64,000 nucleotides of DNA from Pseudooceanicola nanhaiensis DSM 18065 (GCF_000688295.1 NZ_JHZF01000011.1:1768288-1832287), one strand, 5' to 3'; counted from the first letter of the stretch, positions 8,098 through 17,899 are shown. The notes: a model not told the origin generated them from the letters alone. Numbers and translations: made by a program.

Positions 8098-9540
8098 ATG
8101 CGCGCCCAGCCCCCCGCATCGCATTTCATCGACGGCACCTATCGCCACGACGACACCGCCCCTGCCCGGCCGGACCTCTACCCCTACGACGGCTCGGTCA
8201 TCGCCGAGATCCGCGAGGCGACCGAGGCCGAGATCGACGCCGCCTTCGAGGCCGCGGTCGCGGCGCAGAAGATCTGGGGCGCGATGGCCCCGGTCGAGCG
8301 CGGCCGCGTCCTGCGCCGGGCGGCGGATCTCCTGCGGGAGCGGAACGCGGCGCTGTCGGAGCTCGAGACGCTCGACACCGGCAAGCCGATCCAGGAGACG
8401 CTGGTCGCGGACGCGGCCTCGGGCGCCGATGCGCTGGAGTTCTTCGGCGGCATCGCCGCGACGCTGAACGGCGAGATGATCCCGCTGGGCGAGGATTGGG
8501 TCTACACCCGCCGCGAGCCGCTCGGGGTCTGCGTCGGCATCGGCGCGTGGAACTATCCCATCCAGATCGCCTGCTGGAAGGCAGCCCCGGCGCTCGCCGC
8601 GGGCAATGCGATGATCTTCAAGCCGTCTGAAGAGACGCCGCTAAGCGCCTTGAAACTCGCGGAAATCCTGATCGAGGCCGGTGCGCCTCCGGGCGTCTTC
8701 AACGTGGTGCAGGGCGCGGGCCGCGTCGGCGCCGCGCTGGTTTCGGACCCGCGCTGCGCGAAGGTGTCGCTCACAGGTTCGGTTCCGACAGGCCGCAAGG
8801 TCTATGCCGCGGCGGCCGAGGGCATCCGTCACGTCACGATGGAGCTGGGCGGAAAGTCCCCGCTGATCGTCTTCGAGGATGCCGACATCGAGAACGCGGT
8901 CTCGGCGGCCATCAACGCGAACTTCTATTCGTCGGGGCAGATTTGTTCCAACGGGACAAGGGTCTACGTGCACAAGTCGATCCATGACGCCTTCGCCGAA
9001 CGTCTGGTCGCGCGGGTCGCGAACGCCAGGCTCGGGGATCCGCTCGACCCCGAGACGACGATCGGCCCGATGGTCTCGGAGACGCAGCGCGACAAGGTTC
9101 TGGCGATGATCGAAAAGGGCAAGTCCGAGGGGGCGGCACTGCTCTGCGGCGGCACCTCCGAGGGGCCCTTCGTGGCGCCCACGGTCTTCGCCGGGGTGAC
9201 CGACGGGATGTCCATCGCGCGCGACGAGATCTTCGGCCCTGTCCTGTCCCTCTTCTCCTTCGAGGATGAGGACGAGGTCGTAAACCGCGCCAACAACACG
9301 GATTTCGGTCTGGCCGCCGGGCTCTTCACCCGCGACCTGACGCGCGCCCACAGGGTTGTCGCCAGGCTTCAGGCCGGGACCTGCTGGATCAACACCTACA
9401 ACCTGACGCCGGTGGAATCGCCGTTCGGCGGCAACAAGCTCTCGGGCGTCGGGCGCGAGAACGCCCGCGCGGCGCTCGATCACTACACCCAGACCAAAAG
9501 CGTCTACGTCTGCATGGGCGACACCGAGGCCCCGTTCTGA
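8098..9540 (+). CDS. betB: Betaine aldehyde dehydrogenase
   Basis: This NAD(P)+-dependent enzyme oxidises betaine aldehyde to glycine betaine in the cytosol. It is an aldehyde dehydrogenase superfamily member of 480 residues. The catalytic Cys is C283 in [12 protein letters not shown] and the general base is E249 in MELGGKSP. The cofactor-binding segment [20 protein letters not shown] and the C-terminal [15 protein letters not shown] motif are typical of BetB. It lies between betI and betA and overlaps the betA start by one base. Confidence 0.95.
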   Translation: MRAQPPASHFIDGTYRHDDTAPARPDLYPYDGSVIAEIREATEAEIDAAFEAAVAAQKIWGAMAPVERGRVLRRAADLLRERNAALSELETLDTGKPIQETLVADAASGADALEFFGGIAATLNGEMIPLGEDWVYTRREPLGVCVGIGAWNYPIQIACWKAAPALAAGNAMIFKPSEETPLSALKLAEILIEAGAPPGVFNVVQGAGRVGAALVSDPRCAKVSLTGSVPTGRKVYAAAAEGIRHVTMELGGKSPLIVFEDADIENAVSAAINANFYSSGQICSNGTRVYVHKSIHDAFAERLVARVANARLGDPLDPETTIGPMVSETQRDKVLAMIEKGKSEGAALLCGGTSEGPFVAPTVFAGVTDGMSIARDEIFGPVLSLFSFEDEDEVVNRANNTDFGLAAGLFTRDLTRAHRVVARLQAGTCWINTYNLTPVESPFGGNKLSGVGRENARAALDHYTQTKSVYVCMGDTEAPF

Positions 9541-11201
9541 TGGAGGCGGATTTCGTCATCGTCGGCTCCGGCTCGGCCGGGTCCGCCATGGCCGCGCGGC
9601 TGAGCGAGGACGGCCGGCACTCGGTGATCGTCGTGGAATTCGGCGGATCGGACGCCGGGCCGTTCATCCAGATGCCCGGCGCGCTCTCCTACCCGATGAA
9701 CATGCCGCGCTATGACTGGGGCTACAGGTCCGAGCCCGAGCCGCATCTGGGCGGGCGTCGCCTGGCGACCCCGCGCGGCAAGGTGATCGGCGGCTCCTCC
9801 AGCATCAACGGCATGGTCTATGTCCGTGGACACGCCCGGGATTTCGACACCTGGGAGGAGATGGGCGCGCGGGGCTGGGCCTATGCGGACGTGCTGCCCT
9901 ACTTCAAGCGGATGGAGACCTGGCACGACGGCGGTCACGGCGGCGACCCGGAATGGCGCGGCACGGACGGGCCGCTGCACGTCACCCGGGGCACGCGGGA
10001 AAATCCGCTGCACGCGGCCTTCGTGACCGCGGGATCGCAGGCCGGGTTCGAACTGACCGGTGATTACAACGGCGAGAAGCAGGAGGGCTTCGGCCCGATG
10101 GAGCAGACGGTCTGGAAGGGCCGCCGCTGGTCCGCGGCGCGCGCCTACCTCAAACCGGCGCTGAAACGGCCGAATTGCACACTGGTCAAGGGCCTCGCCA
10201 CGCGCGTCGTGATCGAGGAGGGCCGCGCCACGGGGATCGAGATCCGCCGCGGCGGGACCACGCAGGTGATCCGTGCACGCCGGGAGGTGATCCTCGCCGC
10301 CTCCTCCATCAACTCGCCGAAGCTTCTGATGCTCTCGGGCATCGGCCCGGCGGCGCATCTGCGCGAGCACGGGATCGCCCCGGTGGCGGACCGGCCCGGC
10401 GTGGGGCGGAACCTGCAGGACCATCTGGAGCTCTACATCCAGCAGGAATGCAGCCAGCCGGTGACGCTCTACAAGCACTGGAACCTCTTGGGAAAGGCGC
10501 TGGTCGGGGCGCAATGGCTGGTCTTCAAATCCGGACCCGGGGCATCGAACCAGTTCGAGAGCGCGGGCTTCATCCGCTCGCGGGCCGGGGTGGAATATCC
10601 CGACATCCAGTTCCACTTCCTCCCCATAGCCGTGCGCTACGACGGCAAGGCGGCGGCCAAGGCGCACGGGTTCCAGGCGCATGTGGGCCCCAACCGCTCG
10701 CTCTCGCGCGGGGCGGTCACGCTGCGCTCCGCCGATCCGGCCGCGGCGCCGGTGATCCGGTTCAACTACATGAGCCACGACCGCGACTGGGAGGATTTCC
10801 GGCACTGCATCCGCGTCACACGCGAGATCTTCGCCCAGCCTGCCTTCGACGCCTTCCGGGGACGCGAGATCTCGCCGGGCGCGCAGGCGCAGGACGACGC
10901 CGCGCTCGACGCGCATATCCGCGACCATGCGGAGAGCGCCTATCACCCCTGCGGCACCTGCCGGATGGGGCGCGCGGAGGATCCGGAGGCCGTGGTCGAT
11001 CCGGAGGGACGGGTGATCGGGGTGGAGGGCCTGCGCGTGGCCGACAGCTCGGTCTTCCCGCTGATCCCCAACGGGAACCTCAACGCGCCGTCGATCATGG
11101 TGGGCGAGAAGATGGCCGATCACGTGCTGGGCAAGGCGCCGCTCGCGCGGGCCAACGTGACGCCGTGGATCAACCCGCGGTGGCAGGTGTCGGACCGGTA
11201 G
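9540..11201 (+). CDS. betA: Choline dehydrogenase
   Basis: This FAD-dependent GMC oxidoreductase (553 residues) oxidises choline to betaine aldehyde. The N-terminal FAD motif [17 protein letters not shown] starts at about residue 7. GMC signatures [19 protein letters not shown] and [12 protein letters not shown] follow. The catalytic histidine is H469 in [10 protein letters not shown], and the C-terminal NPN-like [10 protein letters not shown] segment is intact. Its start overlaps the betB stop (TGATG). Together with BetB it makes the osmoprotectant glycine betaine from imported choline. Confidence 0.96.
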   Translation: MEADFVIVGSGSAGSAMAARLSEDGRHSVIVVEFGGSDAGPFIQMPGALSYPMNMPRYDWGYRSEPEPHLGGRRLATPRGKVIGGSSSINGMVYVRGHARDFDTWEEMGARGWAYADVLPYFKRMETWHDGGHGGDPEWRGTDGPLHVTRGTRENPLHAAFVTAGSQAGFELTGDYNGEKQEGFGPMEQTVWKGRRWSAARAYLKPALKRPNCTLVKGLATRVVIEEGRATGIEIRRGGTTQVIRARREVILAASSINSPKLLMLSGIGPAAHLREHGIAPVADRPGVGRNLQDHLELYIQQECSQPVTLYKHWNLLGKALVGAQWLVFKSGPGASNQFESAGFIRSRAGVEYPDIQFHFLPIAVRYDGKAAAKAHGFQAHVGPNRSLSRGAVTLRSADPAAAPVIRFNYMSHDRDWEDFRHCIRVTREIFAQPAFDAFRGREISPGAQAQDDAALDAHIRDHAESAYHPCGTCRMGRAEDPEAVVDPEGRVIGVEGLRVADSSVFPLIPNGNLNAPSIMVGEKMADHVLGKAPLARANVTPWINPRWQVSDR

Positions 11202-11256
11202 CGGGCGGGGCCTGCGGCGCAGGCCCGCCGCGGCGGCACTTCGTGGACGGGGTCGA

Positions 11257-11331
11257 GGGGGCTGTCTGCCCCCTCTTGAGCCTGCGGCTCAATTCACCCC
11301 CGAGGATACATGGACCAGAGGAAGACGGGGG
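11257..11331 (+). repeat. Intergenic structured repeat, copy B
   Basis: Three parts are visible. First, GGGGGC-TGTCT-GCCCCC (11257-11273). Second, a stem TTGAGCC / GGCTCAA with a TGC loop (11276-11292). Third, the core CCCCCGAGGATACATGG followed by AGAGGAAG. It lies between the convergent ends of betA and the hydrolase gene. Copies E and F share the same three-part plan. Confidence 0.75.
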
Positions 11332-12834
11332 TCATGCGCCCTGGGCGAGGCCGGTGAGGCGGCGGTCGCGGCGTTCGGTCATGCGGTCGATGAGTTTCGC
11401 GCGGAGGCGGGAGACTTCGGCGGCACAGGCCGGGTCCCGGGCGAGGTCGGTGGTCTCGTGCGGGTCGGCCGCGAGGTCGAAGAGCATGGGGGGGAGGCCG
11501 CCGCCGAAATGGACATAGCGCCAGCGGTGTTCGCGGAGGATCGCGGCGGTGGCCTGATGCTCGGTGAGGGAGAGGTGCTCCATGAAGCGGGTGGGTTCCT
11601 TCGGGTGGCCGAAATCGGCCTCGGCGAAAGCGGCGTCGCGCCAACCCTGCGGGGGGTCGCCCCGGGTGAACGCAAGGAGCGAGCGGCCGTCCATCGCCGG
11701 CGGCGCCTTGCGGCCGATCCAGTCGAGGATGGTGGGGGTGACGTCGGTGCTCTCGGTGATCTCCGTGACGCGCCGGTCGCCCGCCGTGCCGGGGACGCGG
11801 AGGATCAGGGGCACGTGGAAGGCAGGGTCGAAGACCGTCTCCTTGCCCCACATGCGCTTCGCGCCCAGCATCTCTCCGTGGTCGGCGGTCAGCACCACCA
11901 GCGTGTGATCCGCCTGCCCCGTCCGGTCGAGCCAGTCGAGGATGCGGCCGAGGTGGTGGTCGACCTCGGCGAGGAGGCCGAGGTAGACGGCCGTGAGGTC
12001 CCGGGTCATGGCGTCGGACAGGCCGAGGTTGTCGCCGTCGTGGCCGTGGTAGAGCGAGCGGTTGGTCGGGCGCGCATGCCAGGCCGCGACGAAGGGGTGA
12101 TCGGGGGCGCCGCGTTCCGGCACCGGCAGGGTGGCGGGGTCGACCAGCCGGTTCCAGGGCGCGGGGGCGACGAGCGGCGGGTGCGGGCGGATATAGGCGA
12201 GATGCGCGAACCAGGGCCCGAAGTCCCGGCGCAGGTCCATCGCGACGAGGGTCCGGTCGGTGAGATAGGCGGTGTCGCTGTCCTCGGCCGCGAAGATGGC
12301 CGGATCGCGCGGGCCGCCGTTGCCGCCCGGCACGTAGTAGCTGGGCCAGCCATCGGCGCGGAGGTGCACGTCGTAGCCCCTCGCGCGCAGATGTGCGGGC
12401 CATTCGCGGCCCGCTTCCATCTGCATCTCGACCACCTCGCGGAAGCCCGGGGCGACGCCTTCGTAGACGTGGAGGTCCGGATCCTCGGGGTCCATGCCCT
12501 CGGGGTCCGGGGCGACGTCGGTATAGCCGAAGAGGAGCGGCTCGTAGCCCGCCTTCCGGGCCTCGGTCGCGACGGTCGCGTGGTGGCGGGCGAGCGGCGT
12601 GCCGTTGCGGATCGCCCGGTGGTTCATCGCGTAGAGCCCGGTCAGCAGCGAGGCGCGGGCCGGGCCGCAGGGCACGGTGACGGTGAAGTGGTTCTCGAAC
12701 CTGGTGCCGGAGGCGGCGAGGCGGTCGATGTTGGGCGTGGGGACATGCGCGGCCAGCGGGCCGTCCAGGACCGAGGCGGCGCATTGGTCGAGGGTGATGA
12801 AAAGGACGTTGCCGGGGCGGGTCTGGGATGTCAT
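11332..12834 (-). CDS. Phosphonate monoester hydrolase-like alkaline-phosphatase-superfamily enzyme
   Basis: This 500-residue hydrolase belongs to the sulfatase/alkaline phosphatase superfamily. The formylglycine motif is Cys-type: VPCGPARASLLTG with C56. The surrounding LLTGLYAMNHRA..NGTPLARHH and the late YVHFGGGLPPMLFDLAADPHE resemble the Rhizobium and Burkholderia phosphonate monoester hydrolase (PMH) as I remember it, more than choline sulfatase. Metal-site segments are FITLDQC near residue 12 and TADHGEMLG near 315. PMHs are promiscuous toward phosphodiesters and sulfate esters, so the natural substrate is open. Its position beside betA could suggest BetC, but it is convergent with betA and lacks the BetC look. 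The start at 12834 (MTSQTRP) was preferred over a frame opening 12 bases earlier. Confidence 0.8.
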   Translation of the reverse strand: MTSQTRPGNVLFITLDQCAASVLDGPLAAHVPTPNIDRLAASGTRFENHFTVTVPCGPARASLLTGLYAMNHRAIRNGTPLARHHATVATEARKAGYEPLLFGYTDVAPDPEGMDPEDPDLHVYEGVAPGFREVVEMQMEAGREWPAHLRARGYDVHLRADGWPSYYVPGGNGGPRDPAIFAAEDSDTAYLTDRTLVAMDLRRDFGPWFAHLAYIRPHPPLVAPAPWNRLVDPATLPVPERGAPDHPFVAAWHARPTNRSLYHGHDGDNLGLSDAMTRDLTAVYLGLLAEVDHHLGRILDWLDRTGQADHTLVVLTADHGEMLGAKRMWGKETVFDPAFHVPLILRVPGTAGDRRVTEITESTDVTPTILDWIGRKAPPAMDGRSLLAFTRGDPPQGWRDAAFAEADFGHPKEPTRFMEHLSLTEHQATAAILREHRWRYVHFGGGLPPMLFDLAADPHETTDLARDPACAAEVSRLRAKLIDRMTERRDRRLTGLAQGA

Positions 12835-12882
12835 GGCTGGCACCATGCCTCAGTTTCCGCGCGCCCGCATGGGCAAATTCGC

Positions 12883-13365
12883 ATGGGCGTGACGCTTGAG
12901 TTCCGCCGGCCCCGGATGGGGGACCTCGGCTTCGTGACCGACCTCTACGCCCGGCCCGAGGTGGTGGCGCACCGGCCCGACCCGACGCCCGACGGGCCGG
13001 AGCTCAGCCGGTTGCGGCTGGAGCGGGACATGGCGCATTGGGAAGAGCACGGCTTCGGTCGCTGGGCGGTCGCGGACGGGGGTGTCCTCGTCGGTTTCGG
13101 CGGGCTGACCGTTCTCGAAGACAGCCTTGATCTGAACATCTCCTACCATGTCCACCCCGACGCCTGGGGCCGCGGCATCGCCTCGGCCATCGCGGCGCAG
13201 GCGGTGGCGCATGGTTTCGGGGAACTGGATGCCACGCGGATCCGCGGGCTTGTCCGGGCGGCGAACCCGGCCTCGGCACGGGTGCTGGTGAAGCTCGGGT
13301 TCCGCGCGGACGGAGAGGTCACGCTGCACGGCGCGCCGACGAACCGCTACGTTCTGGAGCGCTGA
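12883..13365 (+). CDS. GNAT-family N-acetyltransferase (RimL-like)
   Basis: This is a 160-residue acetyl-CoA-dependent acetyltransferase of the RimJ/RimL type. Features are the N-terminal beta-strand with LEFRRPRMGDLGFV, the YHVHPDAWGRGIASAIAAQA segment that binds acetyl-CoA (motif A, about residues 87-106), and the NPASARVLVKLGF motif near residue 130. The ATG at 12883 gives a normal length; the frame is open far upstream only because of high G+C. It diverges from the hydrolase gene by 48 bp. The acceptor substrate cannot be told. Confidence 0.85.
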   Translation: MGVTLEFRRPRMGDLGFVTDLYARPEVVAHRPDPTPDGPELSRLRLERDMAHWEEHGFGRWAVADGGVLVGFGGLTVLEDSLDLNISYHVHPDAWGRGIASAIAAQAVAHGFGELDATRIRGLVRAANPASARVLVKLGFRADGEVTLHGAPTNRYVLER

Positions 13366-13367
13366 CA

Positions 13368-14390
13368 TCAGGCCGGGACGGGCGCGGCGGCGGCGCGGGT
13401 GAAGTCGAATTCCTCCGCGAAGTGGCAGGCGGCCTTGTGGCCGGGGGCGAGTTCCCGCAGCGCAGGGACCTTCCGGCGGCAGAGGTCCTGCGCGAAGCGG
13501 CAGCGGGTGTGGAACTTGCAGCCCGGGGGCGGCGCGGCGGGGGACGGGATCTCTCCCTCGAGCTTCTCGGCGGTCTTCGGCGCGTCGGGATCGAGCGACG
13601 GGATCGCCGAGAGGAGCGCCGAGGTGTAGGGATGGCGGGGCCGTGCGAAGAGGGCCCGCGTCGGCGCCGTCTCGACCAGCTGACCGAGATACATCACCGC
13701 GACCTGGTCGCAGACATGCGCGACGACCGAGAGGTCGTGGGAGATGAAGAGGAAGCCGATCCCCATGTCCCGCTGGATCTGCTTCAGCAGGTTCAGCACA
13801 TCCGCCTGGATCGAGACGTCGAGCGCCGCGACACTCTCGTCCGCCACCACGAAGCGGGGGCCGGAGACCAGCGCCCGGGCGATCGAGATCCGCTGCCGCT
13901 GCCCGCCCGAGAAGGCATGCGGGAAGCGGCGCAGGTGTTCGAGGTTCAGCCGGCATTTCGCGGCGATCTCGCGAACGCGTTCGTCCGTCTCCTTGCGGTT
14001 CCTCGTGAGCTTCATCACCTCGAGCGGCTCCGCGATGATGTCGCGCACGGTCATCCGGGGGGAGAGCGCGGCGTAGGGGTCCTGAAAGATCAGCTGCGCG
14101 CGCTTGCGGTAGTCCTTGAGGTCCGATCCCTTGATCGACTGGACGTCGAACCCCCTCTCCTCGTCGCGGTAGACGACGTTGCCGGCGGTGATCGGCGCGG
14201 CCTTCAGCAGCGCCCGGCCGAGGGTGGTCTTGCCCGAGCCGCTCTCGCCCACGAGGCCGAAGAACTGGCCGCGGTATATGTCGAGCGACACCCCGTCGAC
14301 GGCGTTCAGGACATGCTTCTCGCCGAGGAAACTGCGGCCGAGCGGATACGAGACGGTCAGGTCCCTGGCCGAGATCAGCGGATCGGTCAT
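13368..14390 (-). CDS. Peptide-type ABC importer, ATP-binding protein (OppF/DppF type)
   Basis: This 340-residue ATPase has Walker A GESGSGKTT, signature FSGGQRQR and Walker B FVVADESVAALD, where the usual Pro of ADEP is Ser but the catalytic Glu is kept. A C-terminal oligopeptide-transporter domain contains the cysteine-rich CKFHTRCRFAQDLCRR...CHF motif that binds an iron-sulfur cluster in this family. Its start (14390) overlaps the preceding gene's stop by four bases. It is the last gene of the SBP-permease-permease-ATPase-ATPase operon. Confidence 0.92.
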   Translation of the reverse strand: MTDPLISARDLTVSYPLGRSFLGEKHVLNAVDGVSLDIYRGQFFGLVGESGSGKTTLGRALLKAAPITAGNVVYRDEERGFDVQSIKGSDLKDYRKRAQLIFQDPYAALSPRMTVRDIIAEPLEVMKLTRNRKETDERVREIAAKCRLNLEHLRRFPHAFSGGQRQRISIARALVSGPRFVVADESVAALDVSIQADVLNLLKQIQRDMGIGFLFISHDLSVVAHVCDQVAVMYLGQLVETAPTRALFARPRHPYTSALLSAIPSLDPDAPKTAEKLEGEIPSPAAPPPGCKFHTRCRFAQDLCRRKVPALRELAPGHKAACHFAEEFDFTRAAAAPVPA

Positions 14391-15391
14391 GCGGGCTCCT
14401 CCACGGGCAGGCCTTCGGCGTAGTGGCAGGCGACCCTGTGCCCCTGCCCCGTCGAGCGGGGCGCGGGCGGCACGCGGTCGCAATGGCCGGGCCGCGCGAT
14501 GGCGCAGCGGGTGTGGAAGACGCATCCCGAGGGGCGGTTGAGCGGGGACGGGATGTCTCCGGGCACCGGCGTGAGCGGGGCGTCGAGATCCTCGAGCTTC
14601 GGCAGCGCGTCGATCAGGCCCTTGGTATAGGGGTGGCGCGGGTCGCGGATGACCTGCCGGACGGTGCCGGTCTCGATGATCTTGCCGAGGTACATGACGG
14701 CGACCCGGTCGGCGGTCTGGGCGATCACGCCGAGGTCGTGGGTGATGAAGAGGATGCCCATGCCGAACTCGGTCACGAGGTCCTTCATCAGGTCGATCAC
14801 CTGCGCCTGGATCGTGACGTCGAGCGCCGTGGTCGGTTCGTCCGCGATCAGGAGCTTCGGCGAGGTCGAGAGCGCCATGGCGATCATCGCCCGCTGACGC
14901 ATGCCGCCGGAGAACTCGAAGGCGTATTGATCGAAGCGCCTGTCCGGGGCCGGGATGCCGACGCGGTCGAGCATGTCGATGGAATGGGCCTTCGCCTGCG
15001 CCTTCGTCATGTCGGTGTGGATCATGAGCTGCTCGACCATCTGCTTGCCGACGGTCAGGGCCGGCGCGAAGGAGGCCATCGGCTCCTGGAAGATCATCGA
15101 GATCGCGCCGCCCCTGACCGGCGCCATGTCGCGGGGGCGCTTGAGGGCGAGGACGTCGATCCCTTTCCCGTCCACCGTCAGCCTGATGGAGCTTTTCGGG
15201 CCATAGACCGTGTTGTCTCCGTTCAGCCGCATGAGGGATTTCGCGGTGACGGACTTGCCGGAGCCCGACTCTCCGACAAGGCCCAGCACCTCGCCCGGGG
15301 CGATGTCGAAGGAGACGTCCTCGACGGCGGTGATGAGCCCCTCGTCGGTGCGGAAGCGGATGTCGAGGTCGCGGACGGAGATCAGGCTCAT
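14387..15391 (-). CDS. Peptide-type ABC importer, ATP-binding protein (OppD/DppD type)
   Basis: This is the second ATPase of the importer, 334 residues. It has Walker [10 protein letters not shown], signature FSGGMRQR, Walker B LLIADEPTTALD and the C-terminal FHTRCAIARPGHCDR..CHY cysteine motif. ATGA overlaps join it to the genes on both sides, so it is made together with the permease (15388-16563) and the other ATPase. The start at 15391 gives MSLISVRDLDIRF, the usual beginning; the frame is open upstream but that part overlaps the permease. Confidence 0.92.
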   Translation of the reverse strand: MSLISVRDLDIRFRTDEGLITAVEDVSFDIAPGEVLGLVGESGSGKSVTAKSLMRLNGDNTVYGPKSSIRLTVDGKGIDVLALKRPRDMAPVRGGAISMIFQEPMASFAPALTVGKQMVEQLMIHTDMTKAQAKAHSIDMLDRVGIPAPDRRFDQYAFEFSGGMRQRAMIAMALSTSPKLLIADEPTTALDVTIQAQVIDLMKDLVTEFGMGILFITHDLGVIAQTADRVAVMYLGKIIETGTVRQVIRDPRHPYTKGLIDALPKLEDLDAPLTPVPGDIPSPLNRPSGCVFHTRCAIARPGHCDRVPPAPRSTGQGHRVACHYAEGLPVEEPA

Positions 15392-16563
15392 TTGCTGGCG
15401 GTCCCGTAGGGGTCGGCGGCGTCGCGCAGGCCATCGCCGACATAGACGAAGGCCATCACGAGGGCGATGAAGAAGAAGACCGGGATGAAGTACCACTGGT
15501 AGTTCAGCAGCACGTCGGCCGAGGTCGTGTTCTGGAGCATCACGCCGAGCGAATTGACCGGGTCCTTCAGGCCGAGGCCGATGAAGCTGAGCGCGGTTTC
15601 CGACAGCACGATGTAGGGAAAGGAGATCACCAGGTCGACGATGATGTAGCTGGTGAAACTGGGCAGCAGGTGCTTGCGGATCGTATGGCCCGCGGAGGCG
15701 CCCTGGAGCTGGGCGGCGAGGACGTATTCCTGGTTTCTCTCGACCAGGAGGTGGGTGCGAACCCGCCGCGCGAGCGTCGGCCAGTTGATGAAGCCGATGA
15801 TCACCGTGATGAAGAAGAACCGCTGCTCGGCCGACCATTCCTGCGGGATGAAGGCGGCGAGCGCCATGAAGAGCGGGATGATCGGGATGGTTCTTATGGC
15901 ATCGGTGACCATCTGGATCGCCCCGTCGATCCAGCCGCCGAAATAGCCCGCGACGCCGCCGATGACGAGGGCCATGACGAAGGAGATGAGCACGCCGAGG
16001 GTGCCGACCGCGAGCGAGGTGTAGATCGCGTGGAGGGTGCGCGAGAAGATGTCCTTGCCGGCGTCGTCGGTGCCGAAGAGGTGGATGAAGCCCTCGTCCA
16101 CGCCGAAGAGATGGGTGTTCGCGCGGAAGGGCCCGACGTCGTAGGACCAGCCCTCGACGAAGAACTGAACGTAGCGGCGGTCCTCCGGATCGACGGTGGT
16201 CACCCAGCGGAAGTTGGTGGCGAGGGACCGCTCGCGCTTCACCCCGTGGATGAAGGGGCGGAGGGAGCAGCCGTTGTCGTCGCAGAACATCGGGATCTGC
16301 GGCGCGCCGTTGGTGTAATCCTTGTCCCGGCCCGCGACGGTCGGATTGTAGGGCGACAGGAAGTCCGCGAAGACGCCGATCAGGATCAGGAAGATCAGGA
16401 TCGTGCCCGCGACCATGGCCGAGGTGTTCTTCCGGAAGCGCGCCCAGATGAGCTGGCGCTGCGAGGCGGTGAAATAGGCCTCCCGCGCGCGGCGCTCGAC
16501 GGCGTCCTCGGTCTCGACGATGGCGACGTCGGGGCCGGTGGTTTCATTGGTGCCGAAGGTCAT
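15388..16563 (-). CDS. Peptide-type ABC importer, permease C with a large periplasmic insert
   Basis: This is a 391-residue inner-membrane permease of the OppC/YejE type. After the first membrane helix (about residues 47-70) comes an insert of more than 100 residues with two Cys (FCDDNGCSLRPF) before the conserved FGTDDAGKDIFSR. Ordinary DppC proteins have about 300 residues; E. coli YejE and its relatives carry a similar long first loop. The permease domain with its EAA-like loop AAQLQGASAGHTIRKHLLP follows. The start at 16563 was chosen as the first ATG giving a plausible cytosolic N-terminus. A 325-bp gap separates it from the other permease. Confidence 0.9.
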   Translation of the reverse strand: MTFGTNETTGPDVAIVETEDAVERRAREAYFTASQRQLIWARFRKNTSAMVAGTILIFLILIGVFADFLSPYNPTVAGRDKDYTNGAPQIPMFCDDNGCSLRPFIHGVKRERSLATNFRWVTTVDPEDRRYVQFFVEGWSYDVGPFRANTHLFGVDEGFIHLFGTDDAGKDIFSRTLHAIYTSLAVGTLGVLISFVMALVIGGVAGYFGGWIDGAIQMVTDAIRTIPIIPLFMALAAFIPQEWSAEQRFFFITVIIGFINWPTLARRVRTHLLVERNQEYVLAAQLQGASAGHTIRKHLLPSFTSYIIVDLVISFPYIVLSETALSFIGLGLKDPVNSLGVMLQNTTSADVLLNYQWYFIPVFFFIALVMAFVYVGDGLRDAADPYGTASK

Positions 16564-16650
16564 GGGCGGGCTCCCTGGGTATGCGCGTCGGCGCCTCTCT
16601 TGGCCGGCTCGCGGAGACCGTCGGACATTGCACTCACGCTCGAGCCGTAT

Positions 16651-16671
16651 GGCCCGGCCGCAGGCCGGGCC
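16651..16671. repeat. Palindrome in the permease B/permease C gap
   Basis: GGCCCGGCC (16651-16659) and GGCCGGGCC (16663-16671) form a perfect 9-bp stem with a GCA loop. It has the same GGCCGGGC arm as the two palindromes at 17965-18051, so it may be a relative. There is no T tract. Confidence 0.55.
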
Positions 16672-16752
16672 GCGCCCGGTCCGGCGCTTCGCGCGCTCGG
16701 ACCTGAAGCGCGCCACCGGCGCGCTTCCGTGATGGTCCTCGCCCCTCCCCCC

Positions 16753-16841
16753 GGGAGGGCGCATCTTTGCCGTCCTTCCCGGAACCGCCGGCTTGCGAGC
16801 GACCTTGTCTCGCGATGTTCAGATGAAGCATGCGCCCTCCC
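16753..16841. repeat. Long-range inverted repeat in the permease gap
   Basis: GGGAGGGCGCAT (16753-16764) and ATGCGCCCTCCC (16830-16841) are exact 12-base reverse complements 65 bases apart. The gap 16564-16888 holds this repeat and the palindrome at 16651, and no supported gene. Read on the minus strand, the part near 16750 also matches the hairpin at 52125-52143, in the corresponding gap of the second importer. Confidence 0.6.
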
Positions 16842-16888
16842 AGGGTCGGACGCGGCCCTCCGTTCTACGTTCGTCACGCAAGCCACCC

Positions 16889-17899
16889 TCATCCCCCCAT
16901 CACCGACTTCCGGACCCGCGGGTCGATGAGCGCCAGCGCGATATCGGTCACGAAGTTCAGCGCGACGATGGTCGCCGTCAGCATGAAGATGATCGCCCCC
17001 GCCAGCTGCTGGTCGTTGGACCGCGCCAGGGCGTCGAGCAGGAGCGAGCCCGCCTCGGTCAGCGTCAGGATCGCCGCGACGATGGGCAGTTCGTTGAAGA
17101 TCCGGTTCAGGTCGAACCCGAAGGAATTGATGATCGGCCCCAGCGCATGCCGCGCCGGGTAGCGCCACCTGAGCCGCCGCCCGTAGAGCCCCCGCGCCTG
17201 CGCCGCCGTCACGTAGAGCTTGCCGTTCTCGTCCAGCATCAGGGCCCGGACGGTCTGCAGCGCGAAGGCCGTGGCCGACCAGCCGAGGATGAAGACCGGC
17301 AGCCAGGCCCGGCTCAGCAGGTCGAGCAGCTTCGCCATAGACCACGGGGCGTCCCGGTACTCGGCCGAGAAGAGCCCGGTCATGCTGTCCCCGAACACCA
17401 TGGTCGAGACCAGCATCACCATGAGCGCCAGCAGGAAGTTCGGCAGCGCCAGGCCGAGGTAGCTCACGAACCTCAGCGAGCCGTTGACCAGCGCCGATTT
17501 CGATGAGGCCGCCAGTATCCCCACGGGTATCGCGATGAGATAGGCGAGGAAGAGCGAGGCGAAACAGATCGCCGCCGAGATCAGGAATTTCGATCCCAGC
17601 AGATCGTTGATGTTGAGGCGCAGGATGCAGCTGTCGCCGAACTCGCCGCGCAGGAAGACGTCGCCGACCCAGCTCCCCCAGCGCACGATGAAGGGCCGGT
17701 CGAGGCCCAGGCGCCGTTCCTCGGCCTCGATGTCGGCGATCGAGATGCCCGACCCTTGGGTGTTCTTGAAGGCGAGGTAGCGCTCGGCACAGGTGCCCGG
17801 CACCAGCTCCATCAGCGTGAAGACGATGAGCGACACGAGCAGCAGCGTGAAGAGCGCCATGGCGGCGCGGATCGCAGCGAATCTCGCGAATTGCAGCAT
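16889..17899 (-). CDS. Peptide-type ABC importer, permease B
   Basis: This is a 336-residue OppB/DppB-type permease. It has an N-terminal membrane helix (residues 8-30), a periplasmic loop with CAERYLAFKNTQG, then five more hydrophobic segments. The coupling loop reads YVTAAQARGLYGRRLRWRYPARHALGP. It contains about 100 residues between helices 1 and 2, as usual. It follows the binding-protein gene after a gap with two palindromes and precedes permease C after an unusually long gap of 325 bp that probably separates expression levels or reflects repeat insertion. Confidence 0.92.
   Translation of the reverse strand: MLQFARFAAIRAAMALFTLLLVSLIVFTLMELVPGTCAERYLAFKNTQGSGISIADIEAEERRLGLDRPFIVRWGSWVGDVFLRGEFGDSCILRLNINDLLGSKFLISAAICFASLFLAYLIAIPVGILAASSKSALVNGSLRFVSYLGLALPNFLLALMVMLVSTMVFGDSMTGLFSAEYRDAPWSMAKLLDLLSRAWLPVFILGWSATAFALQTVRALMLDENGKLYVTAAQARGLYGRRLRWRYPARHALGPIINSFGFDLNRIFNELPIVAAILTLTEAGSLLLDALARSNDQQLAGAIIFMLTATIVALNFVTDIALALIDPRVRKSVMGG

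Noticed and set aside
11332-12834. Calling the hydrolase BetC choline sulfatase because of the neighbouring bet genes
   Set aside because: The motif context matches phosphonate monoester hydrolases better. The gene is convergent with betA, not part of the operon.
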